DNA of 64,000 nucleotides, taken from Clostridiales bacterium. Lineage in GTDB: Bacteria > Bacillota > Clostridia > Christensenellales > Aristaeellaceae. The DNA lies in the NCBI GenBank assembly GCA_015056085.1, contig SVHA01000003.1, forward strand, positions 1-64,000, in the 5' to 3' direction. Position 1 is the first letter of the stretch; the number at the start of each line of letters is the position of its first letter. Below are positions 46,012 to 54,502 of this stretch, piece after piece. The notes under the pieces are model-generated. The model searched no databases. It was not told the origin of the DNA and worked only from the letters and a program-made list of their open reading frames with translations. The position numbers and the translations under genes are program-made.

Positions 46012-47363
46012 TCAGTTGGCGTCCGTATCAGAAGCCACGTCCAGGTCGGTAGCAGTGGCGTACTCGTCTGCAAATTCCGACCAACTGGCGTACCATTTTT
46101 CCACCTGGGGATTGTACTTGTTCCTCAGTTCGGCAGCCTTGTCCGCAGCGACAAACGTGCCGTTCTTGAGGTTCTCGTTGATGCCGAACAGGAAGTATTC
46201 CAGATTCGCCATGATGCAGTAAGGCGTATGCTGCTCCACTTCGGGGTAGAGGGGCTTCAGGTTCCTGTAGAACTCCGTCAGTTTGGGAGAAGACTTGGCA
46301 ATCAGGTCGTCCCAGACTTCCTGATCGTCCGTCACGGGCACGTACATATTCATGACCTCGTTTTCCTGATACCAGGTGTTGCGAAGGATCATGGCTTCCT
46401 TGCCCCAGCCCATCCACTTGGCCAGTTCCCATGCCTCTTCAGGATGCTCGCAGGCAGCGGAAATGCAGGCGTAAGTCATCGTGGCAGGATTCGTGCCAGC
46501 CAGACCGGGAACGGGGTAAATCAGGAATTCGGTGCCGATCGCCTGGTCCGCAGAACCGTCCACAAAGTGCTCGCCCCAGTAAATCGCCTGGATGTTGATG
46601 GCAGCATAGCCGTCATCGAATGCAATGGCGCCGGGGTCGCCCAGCAGAGCGATCTTTTCTTCGCCCTGCAGGTTGTCAGCAATGCCCCTGACGTACCAGT
46701 CAGAGAAAACTTCGGTGCCGCGCACCCAGTTGTCGTCAAAGGTATAGCTGTCGCCGTCCCAGCCGTAACGGGGATACACCACGTCAGCGCCGACGTTATG
46801 GCCGTAGCCGAAAATGTTGTCTTCGGGATGGGCAATCGCTTCCACCGTCTGAACGAAGGTATCAAAATCCCAGTCATAGGGAGGCAGTTCCATGTTGTAG
46901 CGTTCAAACAGGCCCTTGTTGAGCAGCGCCATGAAGGGCTGTGCCAGCATGGGGATGGAATAGTACCTGCCGCGGAAATCCATGTGATCCAGCAGACTCT
47001 GGGTGAAGGTGGCGTCTTCGTCCTTGGCATAGTATTCGTCCAGCCGCAGCGCCCAGCCGTTGTAGGCATGGTCCGTCACAAGGGTCGACCAGTAAACGTC
47101 AGGCAGCGCCTGGGTGGCCGCCCAGTTGCCCAGCGTATCGCCGTAGGTGGCATTATCCACTTCCAGCACGTTCACGGTGATGTTGGGATACTGATTCATA
47201 AACTGCTGTGCCAGTGCCTGCGTCAGTTCGATGTCTTCCTTACCGTTGGTGCAGTAAGTCAGGGTGATTTCTTCCGTTCCGTGGTGATTTCGATCTCCGC
47301 CAGCGCAGAAACGCAGCTGAGGAGCATCATCGCGGCCAGAAACAGGGAAACGATCTTTTTCAT
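46012..47363 (-). pseudogene. Solute-binding protein copy 1, frameshifted
   Basis: Family 1 extracellular binding protein interrupted near its N-terminus. Translation from the ATG at 47363 (with AGGAGG) gives a signal peptide and LAEIEITTE, then RKKSP and a stop at 47259. In another frame the rest continues from EEITLTY through YPNITVNVLEVDN to the end at 46012. Comparison with copy 2 shows five extra bases: TTCCG is present twice in a row at 47272-47281 (plus strand) where copy 2 has it once. Removing one copy restores a full protein of about 448 residues. The rest is intact, so the lesion is recent, reversible, or an assembly error. Confidence 0.85.
47272..47281. repeat. 5-bp tandem duplication causing frameshift
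   Basis: Two adjacent TTCCG units on the plus strand. The equivalent place in copy 2 has one. Confidence 0.9.
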
Positions 47364-47688
47364 GGGGGAACCTCCTTGTATTTTATTTTCATACCCTCTT
47401 TTTTGAGGGTGAATGAACGCAGAAAACGGTAAAAAACTGTCCTTACACGCCAATTATACTCCATTCTGGCCAAAACGCAACCATAATTCCTGCTAACCTT
47501 TCATACGATATTATCGTCTCATCAAGACAAAGCAACTTTTTGTAGCAAAAACCGTTTCTTCGCTCCGTTGGGGAACAGGCAAAACGCATGGGATTACCTG
47601 CCCCACATAAAAACCCCCTGCGGATTTCTCCACAGGGGGGAGGAGGTATTCCGGGCAGTGCTCGTGAAACTGCCCGGAGGAAAATGGC
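47364..47688 (-). promoter_or_regulatory. Leader and promoter of copy 1; terminator of copy 2
   Basis: No gene. Minus strand: TTGCGT (47480-47475), 16 nt, TATAAT (47458-47453), then a leader with hairpin ACCCTC/GAGGGT before AGGAGG. At 47614-47639 is the terminator of copy 2 (CCCCCTG/CAGGGGG followed by T on the minus strand). Nearly the whole stretch matches 49000-49272. Confidence 0.75.
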
Positions 47689-48999
47689 TTACTCAGTCAC
47701 ATCCAGGTCGGTGGCGGTGGCGAATTCCGGAATGCCAACGAACCAGTCTTCCATGTAGCCGTTGTACTCCTCACGCAGCTGGGGAGCGATGTCGGCAGGA
47801 GTGGTTTCGCCGTTGGCAAACTTCTGGGGCACGCCGCCGAAGTAGAACATGACGTTGACCCAGAGGATGGCGGGAGCATGGGGATCGATGCGGGGAGCCA
47901 GAGGCTTGACGTGATTATAGAAGGTTTCCATGGAGGGCAGGGCGCGGGCCTTGGTGTCAGCCCAAACGTCCTCGTCATCGATCAGAGGCAGAGCGAACTG
48001 CACGATCTCGTTCTCCTGGTACCACTTGTTACGCAGCAGGTGTGCTTCCTTGTTCCAGTTCATCCACTTGGCCAGCTCCCAGGCTTCGTTGGGATACTTG
48101 GTGCCCTTGGAGATGCAGGCAAACCAGGTTTCGTCGGGGTTGGTGTTCATGGGGCCGGGAACGGGGTAGATCAGGAATTCGCAGCCGGTCTGCTGGGCCA
48201 TGGAGCCGTCAATGAAACCGGCGGCGCCCCAGATGCTGGACTGCAGGTTGATGGCAGAGAAGGGGTAAGCACCGGCATCGCCCAGAACGGCAATCTTTTC
48301 ATCGGCGGTCATATTTTCGGCAATGCCGCGGACCCTCCAGTCAGCGAAGGTTTCTTCCAGCATCTGCCAGGTTTCACCCATGGTGTAGCTGTTGCCGTCA
48401 TACTCGTGACGGGGCATCCAGTATTCCACGGTCATGTTGTTGCCGTAGCCGAAGACGTAATCTTCGGGATGGGCGATTTCTTCGGCGATCTGCACGAAGT
48501 CTTCCCAGGTCCAGTCGGGATCAGGCAGTTCCATGTTGTACTGGTCGAACACGGTCTTGTTGACCACGGCGATGATGGGGCGGGACTTGGCAGGCACGGA
48601 GAAGCGCTTGCCGCGGATCTGGGCGACGTCCAGGATGGACTGAGAAATCATCTGGGCGTCGGGGTCGTTGGCGTAGAAGTCGTCCAGCAGCAGCGCCCAG
48701 CCGTTGGCGACGGCGTCGCACACGTTATCCATCCAGAACACGTCAGGCAGCTTCTGCTCGGCGGCCAGGTTGCTCAGACTTTCGACGTAGGTGCTGGAGT
48801 CCATTTCCAGCACTTCAACGGTGATGTTGGGATACTTCTCTTCAAACTGATCGGCGAGGGCGCAGGTCAGTTCGTAGTCTTCATCACAGCTTACATAGGT
48901 CAGCGTGATTTCTTCCGTGGTGATTTCGATTTCAGCCAGGGAAGCGGTCGCGCAGAAAACCATCACCAGAGCCAGAAACAGGGAAACGAACTTCTTCAT
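47689..48999 (-). CDS. Extracellular solute-binding protein, family 1 (copy 2)
   Basis: Exported binding protein of 436 residues. The signal peptide ends SLA-EIE without a lipobox, so it may be secreted or held by another part. It has the family pattern ADQFEEKYPNITVEVLEMD, an NGWALLLDDFY segment, and EAWELAKWMNWNKEA. About half its residues match copy 1, and both end in ATATDLDV. No permease or ATPase is adjacent, so it would work with an importer elsewhere, for instance the CUT1 genes at 8-11 kb. Confidence 0.87.
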   Translation of the reverse strand: MKKFVSLFLALVMVFCATASLAEIEITTEEITLTYVSCDEDYELTCALADQFEEKYPNITVEVLEMDSSTYVESLSNLAAEQKLPDVFWMDNVCDAVANGWALLLDDFYANDPDAQMISQSILDVAQIRGKRFSVPAKSRPIIAVVNKTVFDQYNMELPDPDWTWEDFVQIAEEIAHPEDYVFGYGNNMTVEYWMPRHEYDGNSYTMGETWQMLEETFADWRVRGIAENMTADEKIAVLGDAGAYPFSAINLQSSIWGAAGFIDGSMAQQTGCEFLIYPVPGPMNTNPDETWFACISKGTKYPNEAWELAKWMNWNKEAHLLRNKWYQENEIVQFALPLIDDEDVWADTKARALPSMETFYNHVKPLAPRIDPHAPAILWVNVMFYFGGVPQKFANGETTPADIAPQLREEYNGYMEDWFVGIPEFATATDLDVTE

Positions 49000-49298
49000 G
49001 GGGAACCTCCTTGTATTTTATTTTCATACCCTCATTTTTGAGGGTGAATGAACGCAGAAAACGGTAAAAGAATGTCCTTACACGCCAATTATACTCCATT
49101 CTGGCCAAAATGCAACCATAATTCCTGCTAACTTTTCATACGATATTATCGCCTCATCAAGACACAGCAACTTTTTCGTAACAAAACCGTTTCTTCGCTC
49201 CGTTGGGGACAGGCAAAACGCATGGGATTACCTGCCCCACAAAAAACCCCCTGCGGATTTCTCCACAGGGGGGAGGATTCAGTTCAGCCGCATTCCGC
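49000..49298 (-). promoter_or_regulatory. Leader and promoter of copy 2; terminator of PG-binding gene
   Basis: No gene. Minus strand: TTGCAT (49115-49110), 16 nt, TATAAT (49093-49088). The leader hairpin is ACCCTCA/TGAGGGT with a 4-nt loop. At 49241-49272 is the terminator of the gene ending at 49299 (CCCCCTG/CAGGGGG, six T on the minus strand). Confidence 0.75.
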
Positions 49299-51782
49299 TT
49301 ACCACGGAATCTCCTGGCCGGTGATTTTCAGCCAGTGCTTGCGGATGTCCTTCTGGTGGCGCACGCCGTTCTTGGGGGCGTTGAGTTCGCACTCGGACAT
49401 GGTGCGGGGGAAGTGGATGCACAGGTGACCCACGAAGGCATCATCCTTGCCCCAGTCGGATTCATGGGGCATATCGTGCATGGAGGCGATGCACCAGGTG
49501 CCGTTGGTCAGCTTGATGTACACGGGCTTTTCATCCCAGGTGAAGCGGTTGCCGAAGGCCTTGTACATAATCTGCGTATCCTGCAGGGTGACAGGCTCAC
49601 AGTCGGCATGCTGACCCATGGAGCCCACGCGGCAATACCAGGTCAGACCGGAAGCGGGGTCATAAATCTGCAGATTGTTGTCGTGGAAAACCTGCTTGCC
49701 CTTCAGGTCATCATACCAGTGCAGAAGTTTGACCTGAGAGGAGGAAGGCGGATTGTTCATCACGCCGGCGGTGGTGGAGCCGGGGCCTTCTTCCGTCTCC
49801 GTGTCAGCAGGCACGGCCTTTTCGGAATAGAGCACCATCTGGGTCAGTTCGCCCGCCACGCCGTCCGCAGAGAGGTTGTTGCGGCTCTGGAAGGCCTTGA
49901 CCGCCGCCACGGTATTGTAGTCATAATTGCCGTTGGTGTTGGTGGCATAGCCCAGGTTGAGCAGCGCCCGCTGGAGCAGCAGCACAGCCTCGCCGCTGGA
50001 GCCGCGGCGCAGCAGGGTGTAGCTGTCAGGCTTGACGGTGGTGCTGCCGGAGGAAGTCGTGTTGTTGGGCTTGGCGTCAGCGCTGAACAGTTTGGCATAG
50101 GTCAGCACGCCCGCCACGCCGTCCGCCGTCAGGTCATGGGCGTCCTGGAAGGCAATCACTGCGGACACAGTGGTGTAGCCATACTTGCCGTCCACCATGC
50201 CGATGTAATAATTCAGTTCCTTCAGGCGGGTCTGCACAGAAATGACGTCATCGCCGCTGTCGCCGCTGCGCAGGGTGCGGGTGGGGATGACCACATCGGT
50301 TTCCGGCTCTTCGGGTTCTTCCGGCGTTTCCGGGGCAGGCTGCTGGGTCTGAGGGCCCAGGGCCTCTTCGCTGAAGAGCACGGAGCAGGTCTTGCGGCCC
50401 GCCAGACCATCCACATCCAGGCCGTTGATATACTGGAACTTGGACACCGCCGCCAGGGTCGCAGAGCCGTACTTGCCATCCGCTTCGCCGGTGAGGTAGC
50501 CCAGTTCAATCAGCCGCTTCTGCAGGGATTTCACATCCTCGCCGGTGCAGCCGTCTCTGAGGGTGCGGTCGGGGATGATGTAGCCCTCGGAGCCTTCCGG
50601 CGCCGGCAGAGCCTGATCCGCCTTGAGGGCGCTGTCGCTGTAGAGAATCTTGTAGGTCTTCGTGCCGGCGATGCCGTCCGTGGTCAGGCCATGCTTATCC
50701 TGGAAGCGGCGCACCGCCTCCACCGTGCCCTTGCCGTAATCGGCGTCCACGTTGCCGGTGTAATAGCCCAGTTCCTTCAGGCGGGTCTGCACGGAGGAAA
50801 CATCCGAGCCCACATCACCCTCCCGCAGGCTGCGGGTGGGAACAGTCAGGCCGCCAGGGGCCGGCGTGGCCTCGGGGGCGGGGCTGGGAGAGGGCGAAGG
50901 CGTGGGGGAAGAGGCGGAAATCGCCATGCTGGAATACAGCACCGCATAGGTCTGCACGCCTGCCACGCCGTCTGCCATCAGGCCGTTGCGCTGCTGGAAG
51001 TTCCGCACTGCTTCCATGGTACCCTTGCCGTAATTGCCATCCACCGTACCGGTGTAATAGCCCAGTTCCTTCAGGCGCTTCTGCACAGAGGCCACGTCGT
51101 CGCCCTGGTTGTAGCGGCGCAGGCTCCTGTCGGGAATCAGATAGCCGCCGGTGGAAGAATCATTATCGTCATCATCGTCCGGGGCGGGCGCCGTGCCGGG
51201 GTTTTTCAGCGTGCCGTCAGCGTTGATGAAGGTCTCGATCTTCTGCAGGGTCAGTTTGCCGGCCTTGCCGTCAGCTTCCAGATCCATGTCCTTCTGGAAG
51301 GCGATCACGGCCTTTTCCGTGGAGCGGCCGAAGTCGCCGTCGGCTGTACCGGCAGCATAGCCCAGCAGCACCAGCGCCTTTTGCAGCTTGGTGACTCTCT
51401 CGCCCACATCATCCCTGCGGATGGTGGAGTAATCGCCGCCGAAATACTTGGTGCTGTCCGTGGGCTGGGACGTGGAGGGCTTGTTTTCCTGCACGCCGCC
51501 GGAAATCACCGACGCCAGCTTGTTCTGGGTGGCATTGCCGGCCACGCCGTCAATCTCCAGCCCATAGGCCGCCTGGAAGGCCATCACGGCGGATTCCGTG
51601 GCCGGACCGTACTTGCCGTCGGGGTCGCCCGTCAGGAAGCCCAGAGAAATCAGCCGCTTCTGCAGGGAGATCACATCATCGCCACGATCGCCGTAGCGCA
51701 GGGAGTCTGCCATCGCCGGCGCCATGATGCCAAGGCACAGCACGACGCACAGCAGCCACGCAACCATTTGTTTCATTCGCAT
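49299..51782 (-). CDS. Secreted protein with seven PG-binding repeats and conserved His-rich C-terminal domain
   Basis: Exported protein of 827 residues; signal peptide ends APAMADS. Seven PG_binding_1 units lie between about 28 and 680, each like LRxGDxGxDVxSLQxRLxELGY with a later DGVAG. Linkers are Pro- and acid-rich. The last 130-140 residues share with the 28845 protein the blocks YDPASGLTWY, GQHADCEPVTLQDT, MHDMPHE and GHLCIHFPRTM. There is no recognised hydrolase motif, but conserved His, Asp and Glu suggest a metal site. AGGAGG precedes the ATG by 8 nt. Confidence 0.85.
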   Translation of the reverse strand: MRMKQMVAWLLCVVLCLGIMAPAMADSLRYGDRGDDVISLQKRLISLGFLTGDPDGKYGPATESAVMAFQAAYGLEIDGVAGNATQNKLASVISGGVQENKPSTSQPTDSTKYFGGDYSTIRRDDVGERVTKLQKALVLLGYAAGTADGDFGRSTEKAVIAFQKDMDLEADGKAGKLTLQKIETFINADGTLKNPGTAPAPDDDDDNDSSTGGYLIPDRSLRRYNQGDDVASVQKRLKELGYYTGTVDGNYGKGTMEAVRNFQQRNGLMADGVAGVQTYAVLYSSMAISASSPTPSPSPSPAPEATPAPGGLTVPTRSLREGDVGSDVSSVQTRLKELGYYTGNVDADYGKGTVEAVRRFQDKHGLTTDGIAGTKTYKILYSDSALKADQALPAPEGSEGYIIPDRTLRDGCTGEDVKSLQKRLIELGYLTGEADGKYGSATLAAVSKFQYINGLDVDGLAGRKTCSVLFSEEALGPQTQQPAPETPEEPEEPETDVVIPTRTLRSGDSGDDVISVQTRLKELNYYIGMVDGKYGYTTVSAVIAFQDAHDLTADGVAGVLTYAKLFSADAKPNNTTSSGSTTVKPDSYTLLRRGSSGEAVLLLQRALLNLGYATNTNGNYDYNTVAAVKAFQSRNNLSADGVAGELTQMVLYSEKAVPADTETEEGPGSTTAGVMNNPPSSSQVKLLHWYDDLKGKQVFHDNNLQIYDPASGLTWYCRVGSMGQHADCEPVTLQDTQIMYKAFGNRFTWDEKPVYIKLTNGTWCIASMHDMPHESDWGKDDAFVGHLCIHFPRTMSECELNAPKNGVRHQKDIRKHWLKITGQEIPW

Positions 51783-51802
51783 ACCTGTTACCTCCTGAAA
51801 AA

Positions 51803-51855
51803 GAGGGAATTTCCTTTTACTTCTTCAGTATAGCAGGAAATTCCCTCCATGGCAA
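51803..51855 (-). promoter_or_regulatory. Promoter with paired operator-like palindromes for PG-binding gene
   Basis: Minus strand: TTGCCA (51855-51850), 17 nt, TATACT (51832-51827) with TGC upstream. A perfect 13-bp inverted repeat flanks the -10: GAGGGAATTTCCT at 51803-51815 and its complement at 51835-51847. Each arm contains GGAAATTCC, itself a palindrome. Confidence 0.7.
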
Positions 51856-51878
51856 GACATATTTCACTTTTGTTACAT

Positions 51879-52520
51879 TTATATTTCTTCCAGCAGGTCC
51901 ATCGGATGAAAAATCACCCTTTTGGCGCCGTTTTGCGCCAGTTCCTCTGCGTCCCTAAAGCCCCAGGCCACGCCTACAGGGAACATCCCTGCGTTCACGG
52001 CGCAGCGCATATCGGTGTTGGTGTCCCCCAGATAGAGGAATTCCTCCGGCGCAAGGCCCATCTCCCCTGCCACCGCCAGCGCTCCGGCGGGATCGGGCTT
52101 GACAGGCGTATCCGGCTTCTGGCCCCGCACCACTTCAAAGGTCACATCGGGGAAATAATGCCGCACCACCTCGCAGGTGTCCGGGTGGGGTTTGTTGGAA
52201 AACACCGCCAGCCGCATTCCCTTTTCTTCAAGGGCTCTGAGCATTTGAGGGATGCCCTCATAGGGCGCTGAATGCACCCGGGAATGTTCGCCGTAATACG
52301 CCTGATAATCATGAAGCACTTTCGGCGCCATGTCGGTGCGCTCCCGGCAGGCCCGCAGCGCCAGATTCTTCACGCCGTCACCCACCAGATAACGGTAGGC
52401 CGCCTCTTCAAACTCCGGCAAACCGTTCATGCGCAGGGCACGGTTCATCGCAAAGGCGATATCCTTGAGGGTGTTGACCAGCGTTCCGTCCAGGTCAAAC
52501 AATACGGCCCTATGCGCCAT
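51879..52520 (-). CDS. HAD-superfamily phosphatase, phosphoglycolate-phosphatase-like
   Basis: HAD hydrolase of 213 residues: DLDGTLVNT (nucleophile Asp), VFSNKP (motif II), KPDPAGAL (Lys) and LGDTNTDMRCAVNAG (motif IV), with a helical cap after motif I. Fits the Gph/PpaX branch. The ATG at 52520 follows AAGGAAGAG. Upstream on its own strand is a CCGCCGG/CCGGCGG hairpin at 52542-52560. Substrate not determined. Confidence 0.85.
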   Translation of the reverse strand: MAHRAVLFDLDGTLVNTLKDIAFAMNRALRMNGLPEFEEAAYRYLVGDGVKNLALRACRERTDMAPKVLHDYQAYYGEHSRVHSAPYEGIPQMLRALEEKGMRLAVFSNKPHPDTCEVVRHYFPDVTFEVVRGQKPDTPVKPDPAGALAVAGEMGLAPEEFLYLGDTNTDMRCAVNAGMFPVGVAWGFRDAEELAQNGAKRVIFHPMDLLEEI

Positions 52521-52541
52521 GGGAATCTCTTCCTTCCTGCC

Positions 52542-52560
52542 CCGCCGGAACTCCCGGCGG
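52542..52560 (-). other. GC-rich hairpin in HAD gene leader
   Basis: CCGCCGG, 5-nt loop, CCGGCGG, no T-run. It sits about 20 nt before the start codon. Confidence 0.4.
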
Positions 52561-52625
52561 TTACTTGCGCCCCTTTCAGGGCATACTGTCATCACAACGC
52601 CTTATTAAAGGAAGGAGTATCCCTC

Positions 52626-53207
52626 ATGGACAAGCATCGTCCCTTCAGGAAATCAGGTTCCTCCCCTGCCCGCCTGCCGGACGGCAAACGGGCCATTGCG
52701 GCCCTGTCAGCGCTGCTCACCGGCATTGCCGTGATGCTGGCGGTGAGCCTGACGCCCCGAAACGCCCAGGATGACGCCGCCCTGACAGGCATGGACGCCG
52801 CCGCCCGCCTGCAGGCGGATTGCGAGATCATCCAGCAGATGTACTACACGCCCTGCGGCCATTCCATGACCAGGCGGCAGACGCTGCCCCCGGAACTGGC
52901 GGGCAAGACCCGCAGCGAGCTGGAAGGCGTTTACGACCTGTGGCAGGTGACCAGTTTTTCCCCCTCGTCGGTGGAAATGACGGCTTCCTTTGACCTGTAC
53001 TGCCCCCAGCACGTCGTTCTCCGCCCCGATGACAGCGGCATCCTGTGCCTGTGGGCCAATCACTACGGCGATGCGCTGATGCTTTTGTCGGAAACAGGCA
53101 GCCGCATGGCCGACCTGCCCGACGCCTATCAGGAAATGCTTCTCCCCGGCATGGGATTTGCCACCCGGGAAGAAGCAGAAAAATGGCTGGAAAATATCGA
53201 TAGTTGA
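52626..53207 (+). CDS. Membrane-anchored BofC-like protein
   Basis: A 193-residue protein with an N-terminal membrane helix (about 23-42) and an extracellular part. The C-terminal half reads YYTPCGHSMTRRQTLPPELAGKTRSELEGVYDLWQVTSFS then YCPQHVVLRPDDSGILCLW, close to the BofC C-terminal domain (CGH, P-E-L, W-x-V-x-SFS, CP-x-H). BofC controls pro-SigK processing in Bacillus. This supports sporulation ancestry, alongside the SigE/SigK-type factor. AAGGAG precedes the ATG. Confidence 0.6.
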   Translation: MDKHRPFRKSGSSPARLPDGKRAIAALSALLTGIAVMLAVSLTPRNAQDDAALTGMDAAARLQADCEIIQQMYYTPCGHSMTRRQTLPPELAGKTRSELEGVYDLWQVTSFSPSSVEMTASFDLYCPQHVVLRPDDSGILCLWANHYGDALMLLSETGSRMADLPDAYQEMLLPGMGFATREEAEKWLENIDS

Positions 53208-53213
53208 TTCTTA

Positions 53214-53237
53214 GCCCGGCGTGCCGGGTCTTTTTTA
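53214..53237 (+). terminator. Terminator after BofC-like gene
   Basis: GCCCGGC, GT, GCCGGGT, then CTTTTTT. Confidence 0.8.
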
Positions 53238-54311
53238 TTCCTTGCTGCCGAAGGAGATGCCCATCTGGCGGGCAATGGTCACCATCTGGTCATCTTCGGG
53301 CACCAGCTTGGGCACGCCGGCAATGTCCTCCAGGCGGTTGTGGGTGATGGTGTTGCCCTTGAGGGCCACGGTCACGCCGTAGGTTTCGTCCCTGATCAGT
53401 TCCGCCGCATGGACGCCGAACTGGGTGGACAGCACACGGTCATAGGCAGAGGGGCTGCCGCCGCGCTGGATATGCCCCGGCACCACGGCGCGGGCTTCCA
53501 CGCCCACCAGGTCCCGCAGCTGCTGGGCCACATAGGCACTGGAGGAGAAGTGTTCCGCGGCACGCTTGGCTTCCCGCTCCTTCTTCTTCATCTTGGCTTC
53601 TTCGGTGGTCATGGCGCCTTCCGCCACGGCGATGATGGTAAAGCCCTTGTTGCTCTTGGCGCGCTGTTCCACCACCTTGGCGACCTGCTTCATGTCATAG
53701 GGAATTTCCGGAATCAGGATGGCGTCAGCGCCGCCGGCCACGCCGGAATACAGCGTCAGCCAGCCCGCCTTGTTGCCCATGATTTCAATCACCATGCACC
53801 GGCCATGGGAGGCAGCGGTGGTGTGGATGCGGTCGATGACCTCGGTGGCGATGTCCATGGCGGTGTGGAAACCGAAAGTGAAATCCGTGCCATAGAGGTC
53901 GTTATCGATGGTCTTGGGCAGGCCGATCACGTTCAGGCCTTCCTGGGAAAGCAGGTTGGCCGTCTTGTGGGTGCCGTTGCCGCCCAGCGTCACCAGGCAG
54001 TCCAGTTTCAGGTCCTTATAGGTCTTCTTCATGGCGGCGACCTTATCCACCTTGTCCTCGCCGATCACCCGCATATTGCGGAAAGGCGTGCGGGCCGTAC
54101 CCAGAATGGTGCCGCCCAGCGTCAGGATGCCGGAAAAGTCGCTGCGCTTCATGGCATGATAGTCGCCCTCGATCAATCCACGGTAGCCGTCATGGATGCC
54201 GATGATTTCCGCATCAAACATTTCATACGCCGCACGGGTTACGCCACGAATGGCCGCATTGAGTCCGGGGCAGTCTCCGCCGCTGGTGAGAATACCGATT
54301 CGCCTTTTCAT
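53235..54311 (-). CDS. pfkA: 6-phosphofructokinase
   Basis: Glycolytic phosphofructokinase of 358 residues. ILTSGGDCPGLNAAIRG, GGTILGTART, TLGGNGTHKTANLL, GLPKTIDNDLYGTD and EIMGNKAGWLTLYSGVAGGAD are visible. PKTIDND and the Gly in GGNG resemble the mixed-type ATP enzymes (Streptomyces-like), but the metal Asp of GGDG is Asn here. AGGAGG precedes the ATG at 54311. Confidence 0.93.
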   Translation of the reverse strand: MKRRIGILTSGGDCPGLNAAIRGVTRAAYEMFDAEIIGIHDGYRGLIEGDYHAMKRSDFSGILTLGGTILGTARTPFRNMRVIGEDKVDKVAAMKKTYKDLKLDCLVTLGGNGTHKTANLLSQEGLNVIGLPKTIDNDLYGTDFTFGFHTAMDIATEVIDRIHTTAASHGRCMVIEIMGNKAGWLTLYSGVAGGADAILIPEIPYDMKQVAKVVEQRAKSNKGFTIIAVAEGAMTTEEAKMKKKEREAKRAAEHFSSSAYVAQQLRDLVGVEARAVVPGHIQRGGSPSAYDRVLSTQFGVHAAELIRDETYGVTVALKGNTITHNRLEDIAGVPKLVPEDDQMVTIARQMGISFGSKE

Positions 54312-54355
54312 ACAAAAACGCCTCCTGGCTTTAGTATTTTGCCTTTGATAACTAC

Positions 54356-54384
54356 AGTATACCACTCTCCTGATGATTTTTCCA
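54356..54384 (-). promoter_or_regulatory. Promoter for pfkA
   Basis: Minus strand: TGGAAA (54384-54379), 17 nt, TATACT (54361-54356). Confidence 0.6.
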
Positions 54385-54453
54385 CTGTTCCCGGCAGATT
54401 TTGTCTGATACCTATCCAAAACACATTTTACAGTTATGACGGGGGGAATGCCA

Positions 54454-54482
54454 TTGTTTCCCGGCAGGCGGAATGGTATAAT
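54454..54482 (+). promoter_or_regulatory. Promoter for lipoprotein gene
   Basis: TTGTTT (54454-54459), 17 nt, TATAAT (54477-54482). Confidence 0.7.
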
Positions 54483-54502
54483 CAGGAAAAGGAGGGAATT
54501 GT

